A DNA stretch of 64,000 nucleotides from Pantoea vagans. Its GTDB lineage: Bacteria > Pseudomonadota > Gammaproteobacteria > Enterobacterales > Enterobacteriaceae. This document shows positions 45,506 to 54,471 of this stretch, in pieces. Below the pieces are notes generated by a model. It saw only the letters and a program-made list of their open reading frames with translations, was not told where the DNA came from and searched no databases. Position numbers and translations under genes: made by a program. The stretch spans positions 2,294,001-2,358,000 of the forward strand of contig NZ_CP038853.1 in assembly GCF_004792415.1 (NCBI RefSeq). Direction: 5' to 3'. How positions within the stretch are numbered: position 1 is the stretch's first letter; each line of letters begins with the position of its first letter.

Positions 45506-48500
45506 GATGCCTGTGCCAGCGGATTTTGCGGGCGGTTTGCCAGCCAGATCTGCCCCGCTTCGAGCTTCACCGGCCAGCAGCGCAGCTGATGCTGCGGATT
45601 ATCCAGACTCTGTCCGTCACGCAGCCGCACCCGCTGCTTGTAGAGCGGAGAGATCACCACCGGCTCGCCGCCGACGTCACCCAGAATCCCGCGCGACAGC
45701 ACGCTGGCATCGCTGCCAGGCTCACGATCCTCCAGCGCATAGAGCGCGTCGCCAAAGCGGAACAGCGCAACACGCTCGCTGCCCAGTCTCGCCCCGATCC
45801 CTGCTTCAGGCGGAATCGCCTCCAGTGCGCAGACGGCGCTCCACAGCTCAGCGGGCAGCTGCAGCAGCGGGCGCGCAGCCACGGCTTCAGGCTGCCGCTG
45901 GCCGCGTACCCGGCTGTAGTGCAGGGTTTCATCGGGCTGCTCGCTGTTGATCGTCGGCGTAAACAGCGCGAGCCGCGACGGGTCCGCCAGCGTGGTCTGC
46001 CACTCACACTGCCAGGCGTCAACCACCCGCTGCATCTCCTGCTCCAGCGTCTCGCCCAGCCCAAGGCTGTCCTCAATCACCACCTGGCGCAGGTAATCAA
46101 GACCGCCTTCCAGATTGTCCAGCCAGACGCTGGTGCGCTGCAGACGATTAGCAGTACGGATATAGAACATCAGCAGGCGATCGACATAGCGCAGCAGCGT
46201 GGCGTCGTCGAGGTCGCTGGCGAACAAATCGGCGTGGCGCGGCTTCATGCCGCCATTGCCGCAGACATAGAGGTTCCAGCCCTTTTCGGTGGCGATCACG
46301 CCGATATCTTTGCTCTGCGCTTCCGCACACTCGCGGGTACAGCCCGAAACCGCCATTTTGATTTTGTGTGGGGCGCGAAGTCCCTTGTAACGGTTCTCCA
46401 GCGCGATGGCGAAGGCGGTCGAATCCTGCACGCCGTAGCGGCACCAGGTCGATCCGACACAGGACTTCACGGTGCGCAGCGACTTGCCGTAGGCGTGACC
46501 GGTTTCAAAACCGGCCTCAAGCAGCGTCTGCCAGATAGCGGGCAGCTGATCAAGGCGCGCGCCAAACAGGTCGATACGCTGCCCGCCGGTGATTTTGGTG
46601 TAGAGGTCATAACGCGCGGCCACTTCACCAATGGCGATCAGTCCCTGTGGCGTGATTTCGCCAGCCGGGACGCGTGGCACCACCGAATAGGTGCCATCTT
46701 TCTGGATGTTGGCGAAGTAGCGGTCGTTGGTATCCTGTAACGGCAGGTGCGCCGGTTTCAGCAGATAGTCATTCCAGCAGGAGGCAAGAATCGACCCCAC
46801 CAGCGGCTTGCAGATCTCACAGCCCTTCCCCTGACCGTGCGAGGCCAGCAGCGCCTCAAAGGTTCTGAACTCACCGGCCCGTACCAGGTGATAAAGCTCC
46901 TGGCGTGAATAGCTGAAGTGGTCGCAGACATCTTTTTTCACCTCGACGCCGAGAGTTTCCAGCTGAAACTCCATCACCTGTTTCACCAGCGCCGCACAGC
47001 CGCCGCAACCGGTGGCCGCTCTGGTGCAGCTTTTGATGCTGCTCATCTCACCGCATCCGCCTTTCACCGCTGCGCAGATATCACCTTTGCTGACGTTGTG
47101 ACAGGAGCAGACCTGGGCGCTGTCGGGCAATGCCGCGACGCCCGGCACTTTCGGCGCACCGGCCAGCGCAGGCAGGATCAGGCTCTCCGGCGCGGCAGGC
47201 AAGGGTAAAGCGTTGAGCATCATCTGCAGCAGCGTGGCGTACTCGCTACTGTCCCCGACCAGCACGCCGCCCAGCAGTCGGGTGCCCTCCGCAGAGACCA
47301 CGATTTTCTTGTAAATGCCTTTTGGCCCGTCGGTCCAGTGATAGTGCTGGCTGCCCGGCGTGCGGCCATGGGCATCACCGAACGACGCGACCTCCACGCC
47401 CAGCAGTTTCAGCTTAGTGCTCATGTCCGCGCCGCTGAAGGCAGCCGGTTCAGCCGCCAGATGTCCGGCCAGCACCCGTGCCATCTGATAACCCGGTGCA
47501 ACCAGCCCAAAGATCTGGCCGTTCCACAGCGCGCATTCCCCAATGGCAAACACGTCGTCATCACTGGTCTGGCAGCGATCGTTAATCTCAATGCCGCCGC
47601 GCGGCCCGAGCGTCAGGCCCGCCTCGCGCGCCAGCTCATCGCGCGGACGGATACCGGCGGAGAACAGCACCAGATCGCCAGGTAAATGGCTGCCATCGGC
47701 AAAGCGCAGCACCACGCTGCCGTCGGGCTGACGCTCAATCAGCTCGGTCTGTTTTGAGGTATGAACCGTCACGCCCAGCGCATCGATCTTCTGACGCAGC
47801 ATCAGCGCCCCACCCTCATCGAGCTGCACCGCCATCAGGCGCGGCGCGAACTCCACCACGTGCGTCTCCAGCCCGAGCTGCCGCAGCGCATTCGCTGCCT
47901 CCAGACCCAGCAGGCCGCCGCCAATCACAATCCCGCGCTGGCTATGACGGGCGCAGGCGGCAATGGCATCCAGGTCATCCAGCGTGCGATAGACAAAACA
48001 GCGTTCGCCGTCGTGGCCCGGCACCGGCGGCACAAACGCGCGTGAGCCGGTCGCCAGCACCAGCTTATCCCACGCCAGCTCATTGCCCGCGCTGTCACGC
48101 AGGCTGCGCTGCTGGCGGTCGATCGCCACAACCGTGCAGCCGCTGCGCAGTTCAATACCTTGCAGGGCAAAGAAGTCCGCGCCCACCAGCGACAGATCGC
48201 CGGCCGTTTTGCCGTTGAAATAGTCCGACAGATGCACGCGATCGTAAGCCTGCTGGCGCTCCTCGCCATAAACCACGATGTGATAGTGCTGATGCAGTTC
48301 GCGGGCAACCAGCTGTTCAAGAAAGTGGTGACTGACCATGCCGTGACCAATCACGGCTAAAACCGGTTTACTCATCTCAGGACTCTCTGCAGCCTGTGGC
48401 TGCGGTTCAGGTTGATCGTGATCGAACAGGGCATCGAGCGTGACAGAGTCGGCGCGCTGCAGACGTTCCAGCAGCACAGGGCCCTGCCGGGTGTCGCCGG

Positions 48501-49566
48501 AGAGCAGTACGCCACAGAGGCGGCCCTGACGGAGAAAAAGGCGGCGGTAGTCGCCGGAGAGCGGATCAAAACTGCTGATGGAGGGTGCCTCGCTGACGTC
48601 GCCGGCGCTGAACAGCGAAATGCCGCTGACTTTAAGCCGCGTCGCCAGCTGCTCACTGACGAAATCTGCCAGCGGCGATCCCGCCAGCTGCGCCGCCAGA
48701 ATCTGTGCCTGCGCCAGGCAGGGCGCGACCAGGCCAAAGGTTTCGCCCGCGATTTCGCAGCACTCGCCCACGGCGTAAACCTCGGGAATGGCGCTGCGCA
48801 GCTGACCATCGACCAGAATGCCACGCTGACACTGTAGCCCTGCCGCCTGCGCCAGCGTGATCTCCGGCTGCACGCCGATGGCAATGACCACCTGCGTGGC
48901 GGCCCAGTGACGCCCGCAGGTCAGCGTTACGCCCGCCTCATCAATCGCCGTGAACCCACTGTTGAGTTCGCAGCGAATGCCGCGCTGTTCTAATGCCGTC
49001 AGCAACAGCTCGCCCGCTTTGGCATCCAGCTGGCGATCCAGCAGCCAGGGTTTGTGATGCACCAGCGTCACCTCACGGCCACGGGCGCGGAGTGCCGCCG
49101 CCGCTTCAATGCCGAGAAAGCCGCCGCCCAGGATCACCACCGGTCCCTGGCCCGCCAGCAGTCGCCGGACGTCGGCGATGCTGCGAAAACCCATGACGCA
49201 CTCTGCGTCGATGCCGGGAATCGCGGGCAGACGGGGCTGCGATCCGGTGGCAAACACCAGCCGATCCCAGTCGAGCTGGCGCTGATCGGTCTGCACCGTC
49301 CGCGCCGCCAGATCGACCTGCTGCACGGTTTCACCGTTCAGCAGCGTCACGCCGTGCCGCTGATACCAGTCGCGATCGTGGATCAGGGTGTCACTGAAGG
49401 ACTTTTCACCGGCCAGCACCGGCGACAGCAGCACGCGGTTGTAGTTGCCGTGCGGCTCGCGGCCAATGACCGTGATGGCGTAACGCAGCGGCGCGAGCTG
49501 CAGCAGGCTCTCCACCATCTGCATTCCCGCCATGCCATTGCCTATCACCAGCAACCGTTGCCTCAT
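45502..49566 (-). CDS. nasB: NasC-NasB fusion: FAD reductase joined to assimilatory nitrite reductase
   Basis: This 1354-residue fusion begins with a NasC-like FAD-dependent NADH oxidoreductase (about 1-400; GNGMAGMQM near 8, GGGFLGIEAA near 146). A proline/glutamine-rich linker (DQPEPQPQAAESPE) and an in-frame MSKPVLAVIGHGM, the normal start of NasB, follow. NasB has a second FAD/NAD reductase unit (GGGLLGLEAA), a BFD-like [2Fe-2S] domain (CSCHNVSKGD...CTRAATGCGGC) and siroheme/[4Fe-4S] sulfite-reductase-type motifs (SCVGSTWC and SGCTRECAEAQ). The C-terminal NirD-like domain is about 100 residues. In Klebsiella nasC and nasB are separate. The start has AAGGAG upstream. The internal ATG lacks a good ribosome-binding site. 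Confidence 0.92.
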   Translation of the reverse strand: MRQRLLVIGNGMAGMQMVESLLQLAPLRYAITVIGREPHGNYNRVLLSPVLAGEKSFSDTLIHDRDWYQRHGVTLLNGETVQQVDLAARTVQTDQRQLDWDRLVFATGSQPRLPAIPGIDAECVMGFRSIADVRRLLAGQGPVVILGGGFLGIEAAAALRARGREVTLVHHKPWLLDRQLDAKAGELLLTALEQRGIRCELNSGFTAIDEAGVTLTCGRHWAATQVVIAIGVQPEITLAQAAGLQCQRGILVDGQLRSAIPEVYAVGECCEIAGETFGLVAPCLAQAQILAAQLAGSPLADFVSEQLATRLKVSGISLFSAGDVSEAPSISSFDPLSGDYRRLFLRQGRLCGVLLSGDTRQGPVLLERLQRADSVTLDALFDHDQPEPQPQAAESPEMSKPVLAVIGHGMVSHHFLEQLVARELHQHYHIVVYGEERQQAYDRVHLSDYFNGKTAGDLSLVGADFFALQGIELRSGCTVVAIDRQQRSLRDSAGNELAWDKLVLATGSRAFVPPVPGHDGERCFVYRTLDDLDAIAACARHSQRGIVIGGGLLGLEAANALRQLGLETHVVEFAPRLMAVQLDEGGALMLRQKIDALGVTVHTSKQTELIERQPDGSVVLRFADGSHLPGDLVLFSAGIRPRDELAREAGLTLGPRGGIEINDRCQTSDDDVFAIGECALWNGQIFGLVAPGYQMARVLAGHLAAEPAAFSGADMSTKLKLLGVEVASFGDAHGRTPGSQHYHWTDGPKGIYKKIVVSAEGTRLLGGVLVGDSSEYATLLQMMLNALPLPAAPESLILPALAGAPKVPGVAALPDSAQVCSCHNVSKGDICAAVKGGCGEMSSIKSCTRAATGCGGCAALVKQVMEFQLETLGVEVKKDVCDHFSYSRQELYHLVRAGEFRTFEALLASHGQGKGCEICKPLVGSILASCWNDYLLKPAHLPLQDTNDRYFANIQKDGTYSVVPRVPAGEITPQGLIAIGEVAARYDLYTKITGGQRIDLFGARLDQLPAIWQTLLEAGFETGHAYGKSLRTVKSCVGSTWCRYGVQDSTAFAIALENRYKGLRAPHKIKMAVSGCTRECAEAQSKDIGVIATEKGWNLYVCGNGGMKPRHADLFASDLDDATLLRYVDRLLMFYIRTANRLQRTSVWLDNLEGGLDYLRQVVIEDSLGLGETLEQEMQRVVDAWQCEWQTTLADPSRLALFTPTINSEQPDETLHYSRVRGQRQPEAVAARPLLQLPAELWSAVCALEAIPPEAGIGARLGSERVALFRFGDALYALEDREPGSDASVLSRGILGDVGGEPVVISPLYKQRVRLRDGQSLDNPQHQLRCWPVKLEAGQIWLANRPQNPLAQAS

Positions 49567-49576
49567 GGTCTGCTCC

Positions 49577-50365
49577 TTAGGCTGCTGTGGTCTGTTTTTC
49601 ATAGAGGAAATGCAGCACTTTCTGGCGCAGCTGGTGATAGCGCGGCTCATCCGCCAGCGCGACCCGCGAGCGCGGACGCGGCAGATCGACGGTGAGGATC
49701 TCCCCGACCTGTGCCGCCGGGCCGTTGGTCATCATCAGCACCCGATCGGAAAGCAGCACCGCTTCATCCACGTCATGGGTGATCAGCACAATGGTGGTGT
49801 TCAGCTCCTGCTGAATGCGCATCACGCTGTCCTGCAGGTGGGCGCGGGTTAAGGCATCCAGCGCGCCGAATGGCTCATCCAGCAGCAGCACGCGCGGCTT
49901 CATCGCCAGCGCCCGCGCAATGCCGACGCGCTGCTTCATGCCGCCGGAGATTTCGCCAGGCCGCTTGTGCATGGCGTGACTCATCTGCACCCGATTAAGG
50001 TTGTGCTCGATCCAGTCGCGCATCTCCGCTTTGCTGAAGCGCCCTTTAAACACCTGCTGCACCGCCAGTTCGACGTTCTGAAATGCCGTCAGCCACGGCA
50101 GCAGCGAATGGTTCTGAAACACCACCGCGCGCTCCGGGCCAGGTCCGGTGATTTCGCGGTTATCACACAGCAGCACGCCGCTGCTGGGACGGGTTAATCC
50201 GGCAATCAGGTTCAGCAGCGTCGATTTGCCGCAGCCGGAGTGGCCGATCAGGCTCAGGGTTTCCCCTTCATGGATATCAAAACTGACGTTGTCCAGTGCC
50301 AGAAACTCGCCGCTGGCAGTGTTGAAACGCTGGCTCACCTGCTGAACGCGAATAATGTGTTGCAT
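49577..50365 (-). CDS. nasD: Nitrate ABC transporter ATP-binding protein
   Basis: This 262-residue ATPase of the nitrate/taurine/aliphatic-sulfonate importer family has Walker A GHSGCGKST (about 42-50), Q-loop VFQNHSLLPWL (about 82-92), and signature ISGGMKQRVGIARAL (about 138-152). Walker B VLLLDEPFGALD (about 158-169) and switch His THDVDEA are also present. There is no C-terminal regulatory extension of the NrtC kind. Third gene of nasFED. The start has AAGGAGAACACC before the ATG. Identification as nitrate-specific rests on the operon. Confidence 0.95.
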   Translation of the reverse strand: MQHIIRVQQVSQRFNTASGEFLALDNVSFDIHEGETLSLIGHSGCGKSTLLNLIAGLTRPSSGVLLCDNREITGPGPERAVVFQNHSLLPWLTAFQNVELAVQQVFKGRFSKAEMRDWIEHNLNRVQMSHAMHKRPGEISGGMKQRVGIARALAMKPRVLLLDEPFGALDALTRAHLQDSVMRIQQELNTTIVLITHDVDEAVLLSDRVLMMTNGPAAQVGEILTVDLPRPRSRVALADEPRYHQLRQKVLHFLYEKQTTAA

Positions 50366-50375
50366 GGTGTTCTCC

Positions 50376-51248
50376 TTATTTTTCCCAGCTGAAACGACGG
50401 ACCAGCAGCATCAGCGCCTGCTCCAGCAGCAGCCCGACGACGCCGATAATCAGAATGGCGATCAGAATGTTTGCCACGTTGAGGTTGTTCCACTCGTTCC
50501 AGATCCAGAAGCCAATCCCCAGCCCGCCGGTCAGCATTTCGGCGGCGACGATCACCAGCCAGGCGATGCCGATAGAGAGACGCACCCCGGTAAGCACCGC
50601 AGGCAGCACGGCGGGCAGCAGGATCCGGCGCATCACCGTCCATTCAGAGAGCTGTAGCACCCGCGCCACGTTGAGGTAATCCTGCGGGATGCGCTGCACC
50701 CCTTCGGCGGTGTTGATGATCATCGGCCAGATCGAACAGATGAAAATGGTCCAGCTGGCAGCAGGTTCGGCGCGCTGAAACAGCAGCAGTCCAATCGGCA
50801 GCCAGGCCAGCGGACTGACCGGACGCAGTAAGGCGATAATCGGATTGAACATCCGCGCCATAAAGGTAAAGCGCCCCAGCAGAAAACCGGCCGGAATGCC
50901 CACCAGCGCGGCGAGGCCGAAGCCGATGGCGACGCGCTGCAGCGAGGCCAGCACGTTCCAGCCGATGCCCTGATCGTTGGGGCCATTGCTGTAGAACGGG
51001 TCAGCGAACAGCACCTGCGCGGCCTGCCAGGTGGCATACGGCGAAGGAAATGAGGGTTCGGACAGCGCCGCGAGCTGCCATACCAGCAACATCAGCAGCA
51101 GGCCGCCCGCGGCGGGAATGGCGCGCTGCAACAGCGGACGCAGCCGCGCCGGACGAATCGCGGCTTTCGGGGTGATCTGTAGCGGAATAACGGTGGCACT
51201 GCCGGGGGTTTGATCCGGCTGCGCCAGGGCGCGCGCGTCAGTTTTCAT
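50376..51248 (-). CDS. nasE: Nitrate ABC transporter permease
   Basis: This 290-residue inner membrane permease has about six hydrophobic segments. The EAA coupling motif reads EGVQRIPQDYLNVARVLQLSEWTVMRRILLPAVLP (about 177-211, in segments). The N-terminal cytoplasmic part of about 40 residues precedes the first helix (AAGGLLLMLLVWQLAAL). It belongs to the NrtB/SsuC family. It lies between the binding protein and ATPase genes with 10-11-base gaps. Confidence 0.94.
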   Translation of the reverse strand: MKTDARALAQPDQTPGSATVIPLQITPKAAIRPARLRPLLQRAIPAAGGLLLMLLVWQLAALSEPSFPSPYATWQAAQVLFADPFYSNGPNDQGIGWNVLASLQRVAIGFGLAALVGIPAGFLLGRFTFMARMFNPIIALLRPVSPLAWLPIGLLLFQRAEPAASWTIFICSIWPMIINTAEGVQRIPQDYLNVARVLQLSEWTVMRRILLPAVLPAVLTGVRLSIGIAWLVIVAAEMLTGGLGIGFWIWNEWNNLNVANILIAILIIGVVGLLLEQALMLLVRRFSWEK

Positions 51249-51259
51249 AGCAACCTCTC

Positions 51260-52513
51260 TTAACGTTTGATAGCGAAACTGGCGGCGTAGGCGGCAGGAT
51301 TGCTGCCATCCCAGACTTTGCCGTCGATCAGGGTGCTGCTGCGCATCTCACTGGCGGGCAAGGCAATCTGCCCGACGGCGCTGGCGGCCTGTTTATAGAT
51401 GTCGATGCGGTTGATCTGGCGGGCCACGGCGAGGTAATCGGGATTGCTGGTGAGCAGTCCCCAGCGTTTCATCTGGGTCAGAAACCACATGCCATCCGAG
51501 AGCCACGGAAAACTGACGTTGCCGTTGTCGAAGAAGCGCATCGGATGCGCGTCCTGCCACGACTGTCCCAGCCCGTTCTCGTACTGACCAAGCATCCGCC
51601 CCTGCAGCGTCTCCACTTTGGTGTTGATCCAGGCTCGACCGGCTAACACCTGCGCGGTTTCACGGCGGTTATCGTCTGAGGCATCGATCCAGCGCGCCGC
51701 CTCCAGCACCGCGGCGGTTAGCGCGCGGGCTGTGTTGGGATTCTCTTTCACCCACTGCGCGCGGGTGCCGAGCACTTTTTCCGGATGCTCCGGCCAGATC
51801 TGCTGGCTGGTGGCGGCGGTAAAGCCGATGTTGTCGCTGATGGCACGCTGGTTCCACGGCTCGCCGACACAGTAGCCGCTCATGTTGCCAATCTTCATGT
51901 TCATCACCATCTGCGGCGGCGGCACGACCACGGTGCGCACATCGTCAAACGGATGAATGCCGGCATTGGCCAGCCAGTAGTAGAGCCACATGGCGTGCGT
52001 ACTGGTGGGAAAGGTGTGGGCGAAGGTCAGGCTGCCTTTGGGGCTGCCATCAACGGCTTTTTTCAGGCTGGCCGCATCGGTAACGCCACTGGCTTTCAGC
52101 TGGTTCGACAGGGTGATCGCCTGGCCGTTATGATTGAGCGTCATCAGGTTCGCCATGTCGTGCTGTGGCCCCGCTACGCCAAGCTGCAGCGCGTAGATCA
52201 TGCCGTAAAGCACATGGGCCGCATCCAGCTCGCCGGAGGTCAGTTTGTCGCGCACCGCCGCCCAGCTTGCCTCTTTGCTGACCTGCAGTGTCAGGCCATA
52301 CTTTTTGTCGAAGCCTTTTACCGACGCCATGACGACCGGCGCGCAGTCGGTGAGCGGGATAAAGCCGACCCGCACCTGCGCCTTTTCTGGCGCATCGGAG
52401 CCTGCTGCCCAGACTGCATTTCGTAATCCCGGCACGATCCAGGCCGCACCCAGCGCTGCACCGGAGATCAGCGCCTGACGTCGTGTCAGTGAAAATGGCG
52501 TTTTGCTCATCAT
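51260..52513 (-). CDS. nasF: Nitrate ABC transporter substrate-binding protein, Tat signal
   Basis: This 417-residue nitrate/nitrite receptor of the NrtA/NasF family begins MMSKTPFSLTRRQALISGAA, with a twin-arginine motif TRRQAL followed by a hydrophobic stretch. Export of the folded protein by Tat is therefore likely. The mature part has VRVGFIPLTDCAPVVMA (about 47-63), GYCVGEPWNQRA (about 217-228) and FLDNG-like FFDNGNVSFPWLSD. AGGGG precedes the two adjacent ATGs; either may be used. It is the first gene after the NasR-controlled leader. An in-frame extension to 52618 runs into the leader and is rejected. Confidence 0.94.
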   Translation of the reverse strand: MMSKTPFSLTRRQALISGAALGAAWIVPGLRNAVWAAGSDAPEKAQVRVGFIPLTDCAPVVMASVKGFDKKYGLTLQVSKEASWAAVRDKLTSGELDAAHVLYGMIYALQLGVAGPQHDMANLMTLNHNGQAITLSNQLKASGVTDAASLKKAVDGSPKGSLTFAHTFPTSTHAMWLYYWLANAGIHPFDDVRTVVVPPPQMVMNMKIGNMSGYCVGEPWNQRAISDNIGFTAATSQQIWPEHPEKVLGTRAQWVKENPNTARALTAAVLEAARWIDASDDNRRETAQVLAGRAWINTKVETLQGRMLGQYENGLGQSWQDAHPMRFFDNGNVSFPWLSDGMWFLTQMKRWGLLTSNPDYLAVARQINRIDIYKQAASAVGQIALPASEMRSSTLIDGKVWDGSNPAAYAASFAIKR

Positions 52514-52528
52514 GTTGCCCCTGAACAG

Positions 52529-52580
52529 AAATAAAAAAAGGCGTCCTCCGACAAGCCGAAGCCTGCGGATGGACGCCTTT
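52529..52580 (-). terminator. Leader terminator of the nasF operon
   Basis: On the minus strand AAAGGCGTCC and GGACGCCTTT form a 10-bp stem with an inner imperfect hairpin, followed by a T-rich run (TTTTATTT). It lies inside the leader, before nasF, so transcription must read through it for nas expression. Its 5' arm is shared with the second ANTAR hairpin. Confidence 0.88.
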
Positions 52581-52613
52581 ATCCAAAGCACTGACCCCAC
52601 CGCCATTGGCGGG
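52570..52613 (-). promoter_or_regulatory. ANTAR-type two-hexaloop RNA target of NasR
   Basis: Minus strand: hairpin P1 has stem CCCGCC/GGTGGG and hexaloop AATGGC (52613-52596). After 10 bases hairpin P2 has stem TGGAT/GTCCA and hexaloop AAAGGC (52585-52570). Both loops have A at position 1 and G at position 4, the known rule for ANTAR targets. P2 uses bases of the terminator 5' arm, so binding would prevent termination. Confidence 0.85.
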
Positions 52614-52640
52614 AGCAATGCGTACTCTCTGTAAGGTTAA

Positions 52641-52656
52641 AGCAAAGGGTGTGCCA
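52641..52656 (-). promoter_or_regulatory. Sigma-54 promoter of the nasF operon
   Basis: On the minus strand TGGCAC-ACCCT-TTGCT matches the RpoN consensus TGGCACN5TTGCW fully. It lies about 30 bases before the first ANTAR hairpin, so the transcript would begin just ahead of it. NtrC-type nitrogen control is expected. Confidence 0.88.
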
Positions 52657-52772
52657 GATCGCAGAAGCCGCGTTAAAGCCGACGTGCGGTGATTCGCTGC
52701 TGAATAATTAACCTTTTTTGCACGTTTCTGACGCAGATCACGCACAAAGGTTGTGCAGCTACCTCGTCCGGG

Positions 52773-53984
52773 TTAGTTGCTCAGGGTCTTCGCGACGGCC
52801 AGCACCGCCTGCGCGATCTCCAGTACGCGCTTATTCTGATTCATCGCACTTTTGCGCAGCGCCTGCCAGGCGGCCTCTTCGGTGAACCCCTGCTGCTGCA
52901 TCAGCCAGTGTTTGGCCTGATCGATTACCCGTCGCTCGTCGAGTGAAGCGCGCATCGATGCCAGCTCATCCGCCTGCTGCTGCAGGCGCTGCGACTGTTC
53001 ACCAATCAGCGACAGCACCGAGCGCCCGAGCTGCGGGGCCAGCCCGTCACTGCTGAGCGTTAACGCGCCGGGCAGCCAGTCAGCTCCGCAGACGTAGAGC
53101 GAGAAGTTGCTGTCACCCTGCACGACCGGCGATGCCGCCTGTTGCTGCGCCTGCTCAATCGCCTCACGACAGCGCTGCATCAGCGTGGCCGTCAGGGCAT
53201 CCTCCAGCGTTTTCATCTGGTCCAGACGGTCGGAGAGCAGGGAAAACCACTCCAGCGCGCCGGTTTCATCATACTGGCTACCGGTGCAGGCGATGCGCCG
53301 CAGCCGTTCGATATCCCGGCTGGCCTGAGACAATGGCTGCCAGCTTTCACAGGCGGCGCTGTCGGCAAACTCCCGGAAGGTGGTAAAGCTCTGCTCCTGA
53401 GCCGCAATCAGCGCCACCATCTGGCTGCGCTGCTCAGGCGTGAAGTGCCGCGCCGCAAAGCCGGCTGAGCCGACGGCCCGCTCCTGTCCGGCCAGCTCTT
53501 TGCCCTGCATAAAGCTGAACAGCGCGATCAGTGCACGCGAGATATCGGGATCGCTGGCGGTGTCGGCTGCCTCAAAAACCAGATTGAGTAAGGTGCGGAT
53601 AACCTGATTAAACGCCGCCATCGCCGTCGCCTGATCCCGCTCATGCTGGCTGATTTGCTGACGCAACAGCGGTAATCCCGCCAGCGCCTGCAGGGCAGCC
53701 GCAATCAGGTTGCAGAAACGACTGAAGCCGGGCTGTGCGGTGGCGGGCGGCAGCGCCTGATAGAAATGGTGCAGGCCGGCGCTGACCTCCTGCTGACGGG
53801 CGTGACGCTCGGCGCTGAACAGCGTGCCACCGGAGCAGATCCAGAGATTGTTTGCGCCGCGTTCCCGCTGCAGCCGATGAACCAGCTCACTGACGGCAGC
53901 CATCAGTTCGCCGGTCTTAAGCAGCCGTTGCAGGCTGGCAATATCGCTGTCACGCGATGCCTGCAGCCAGATCAGGGCATCCAT
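52773..53984 (-). CDS. nasR: Nitrate/nitrite-responsive antitermination regulator NasR
   Basis: This 403-residue RNA-binding regulator has an N-terminal all-helical NIT domain (about 40-290) that senses nitrate and nitrite; ligand-region arginines appear in RLQRERGANNLW. The C-terminal ANTAR domain (about 335-395) carries LDERRVIDQAKHWLMQQQGFTEEAAWQALRKSAM (in segments). It stands directly upstream of the leader it should act on. In Klebsiella, NasR bound to nitrate prevents termination in the nasF leader. The start at 53984 has GGAGAGGTGAACC upstream. Confidence 0.93.
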   Translation of the reverse strand: MDALIWLQASRDSDIASLQRLLKTGELMAAVSELVHRLQRERGANNLWICSGGTLFSAERHARQQEVSAGLHHFYQALPPATAQPGFSRFCNLIAAALQALAGLPLLRQQISQHERDQATAMAAFNQVIRTLLNLVFEAADTASDPDISRALIALFSFMQGKELAGQERAVGSAGFAARHFTPEQRSQMVALIAAQEQSFTTFREFADSAACESWQPLSQASRDIERLRRIACTGSQYDETGALEWFSLLSDRLDQMKTLEDALTATLMQRCREAIEQAQQQAASPVVQGDSNFSLYVCGADWLPGALTLSSDGLAPQLGRSVLSLIGEQSQRLQQQADELASMRASLDERRVIDQAKHWLMQQQGFTEEAAWQALRKSAMNQNKRVLEIAQAVLAVAKTLSN

Positions 53985-54471
53985 GGTTCACCTCTCCGCC
54001 GTTAAAACTTTTCTGAAGCAAAAGGCGTGCCGCTTTCCGGAAAAAAGGCGGGCATATCCGGCGCGTAAATTCTGATTTTGATAAGATTCTTTATGTGAAG
54101 AGATAAATTTTATCGGTAACGAACGATTAGAAAGGCTTAATAGTTTCCAATCGGATCCATTGCATGTCAGAATGCGCGGCAATGTTCTCAACCAGTTTGT
54201 CTCTGCGATAATTCAGTTCGCTTTAACTATCACATTGTCTGGCGCTTTTCTTATATCGCAGCCTGCCCCGAAAGCGCCTGCTATCACGCATCGCCAGTGG
54301 GTGCAATGGTTTGAATTCTCAAAAGTCTTAGGTAGACTAAACGCGTAACTATCCTGATGTAATCTGAACTTTTTTTGAAAAACAGACTTTCGGCACGATG
54401 CGGCGCGAAAAACAGCGCCTCCTGCATCGGGCCTGGCAATATGCAGATACTTTGATGAGATCACGAGGAAC
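53985..54471. other. Intergenic region between nasR and the T6SS-derived locus
   Basis: These 487 bases lie between divergent genes and should hold both promoters. The sequence is richer in A and T than the flanks. Near 54290-54330 an ATTC-rich stretch could hold the rightward promoter, but no clear -35/-10 pair was identified. No open frame, repeat or RNA gene was seen. CACGAGGAAC gives the lipoprotein gene its ribosome-binding site. Confidence 0.4.

Noticed and set aside
45526..46740. A 404-codon open frame on the plus strand
   Set aside because: It lies wholly antisense to the nitrite reductase part of the fused gene, has no ribosome-binding site and no recognisable protein pattern; it is a product of high third-position GC.
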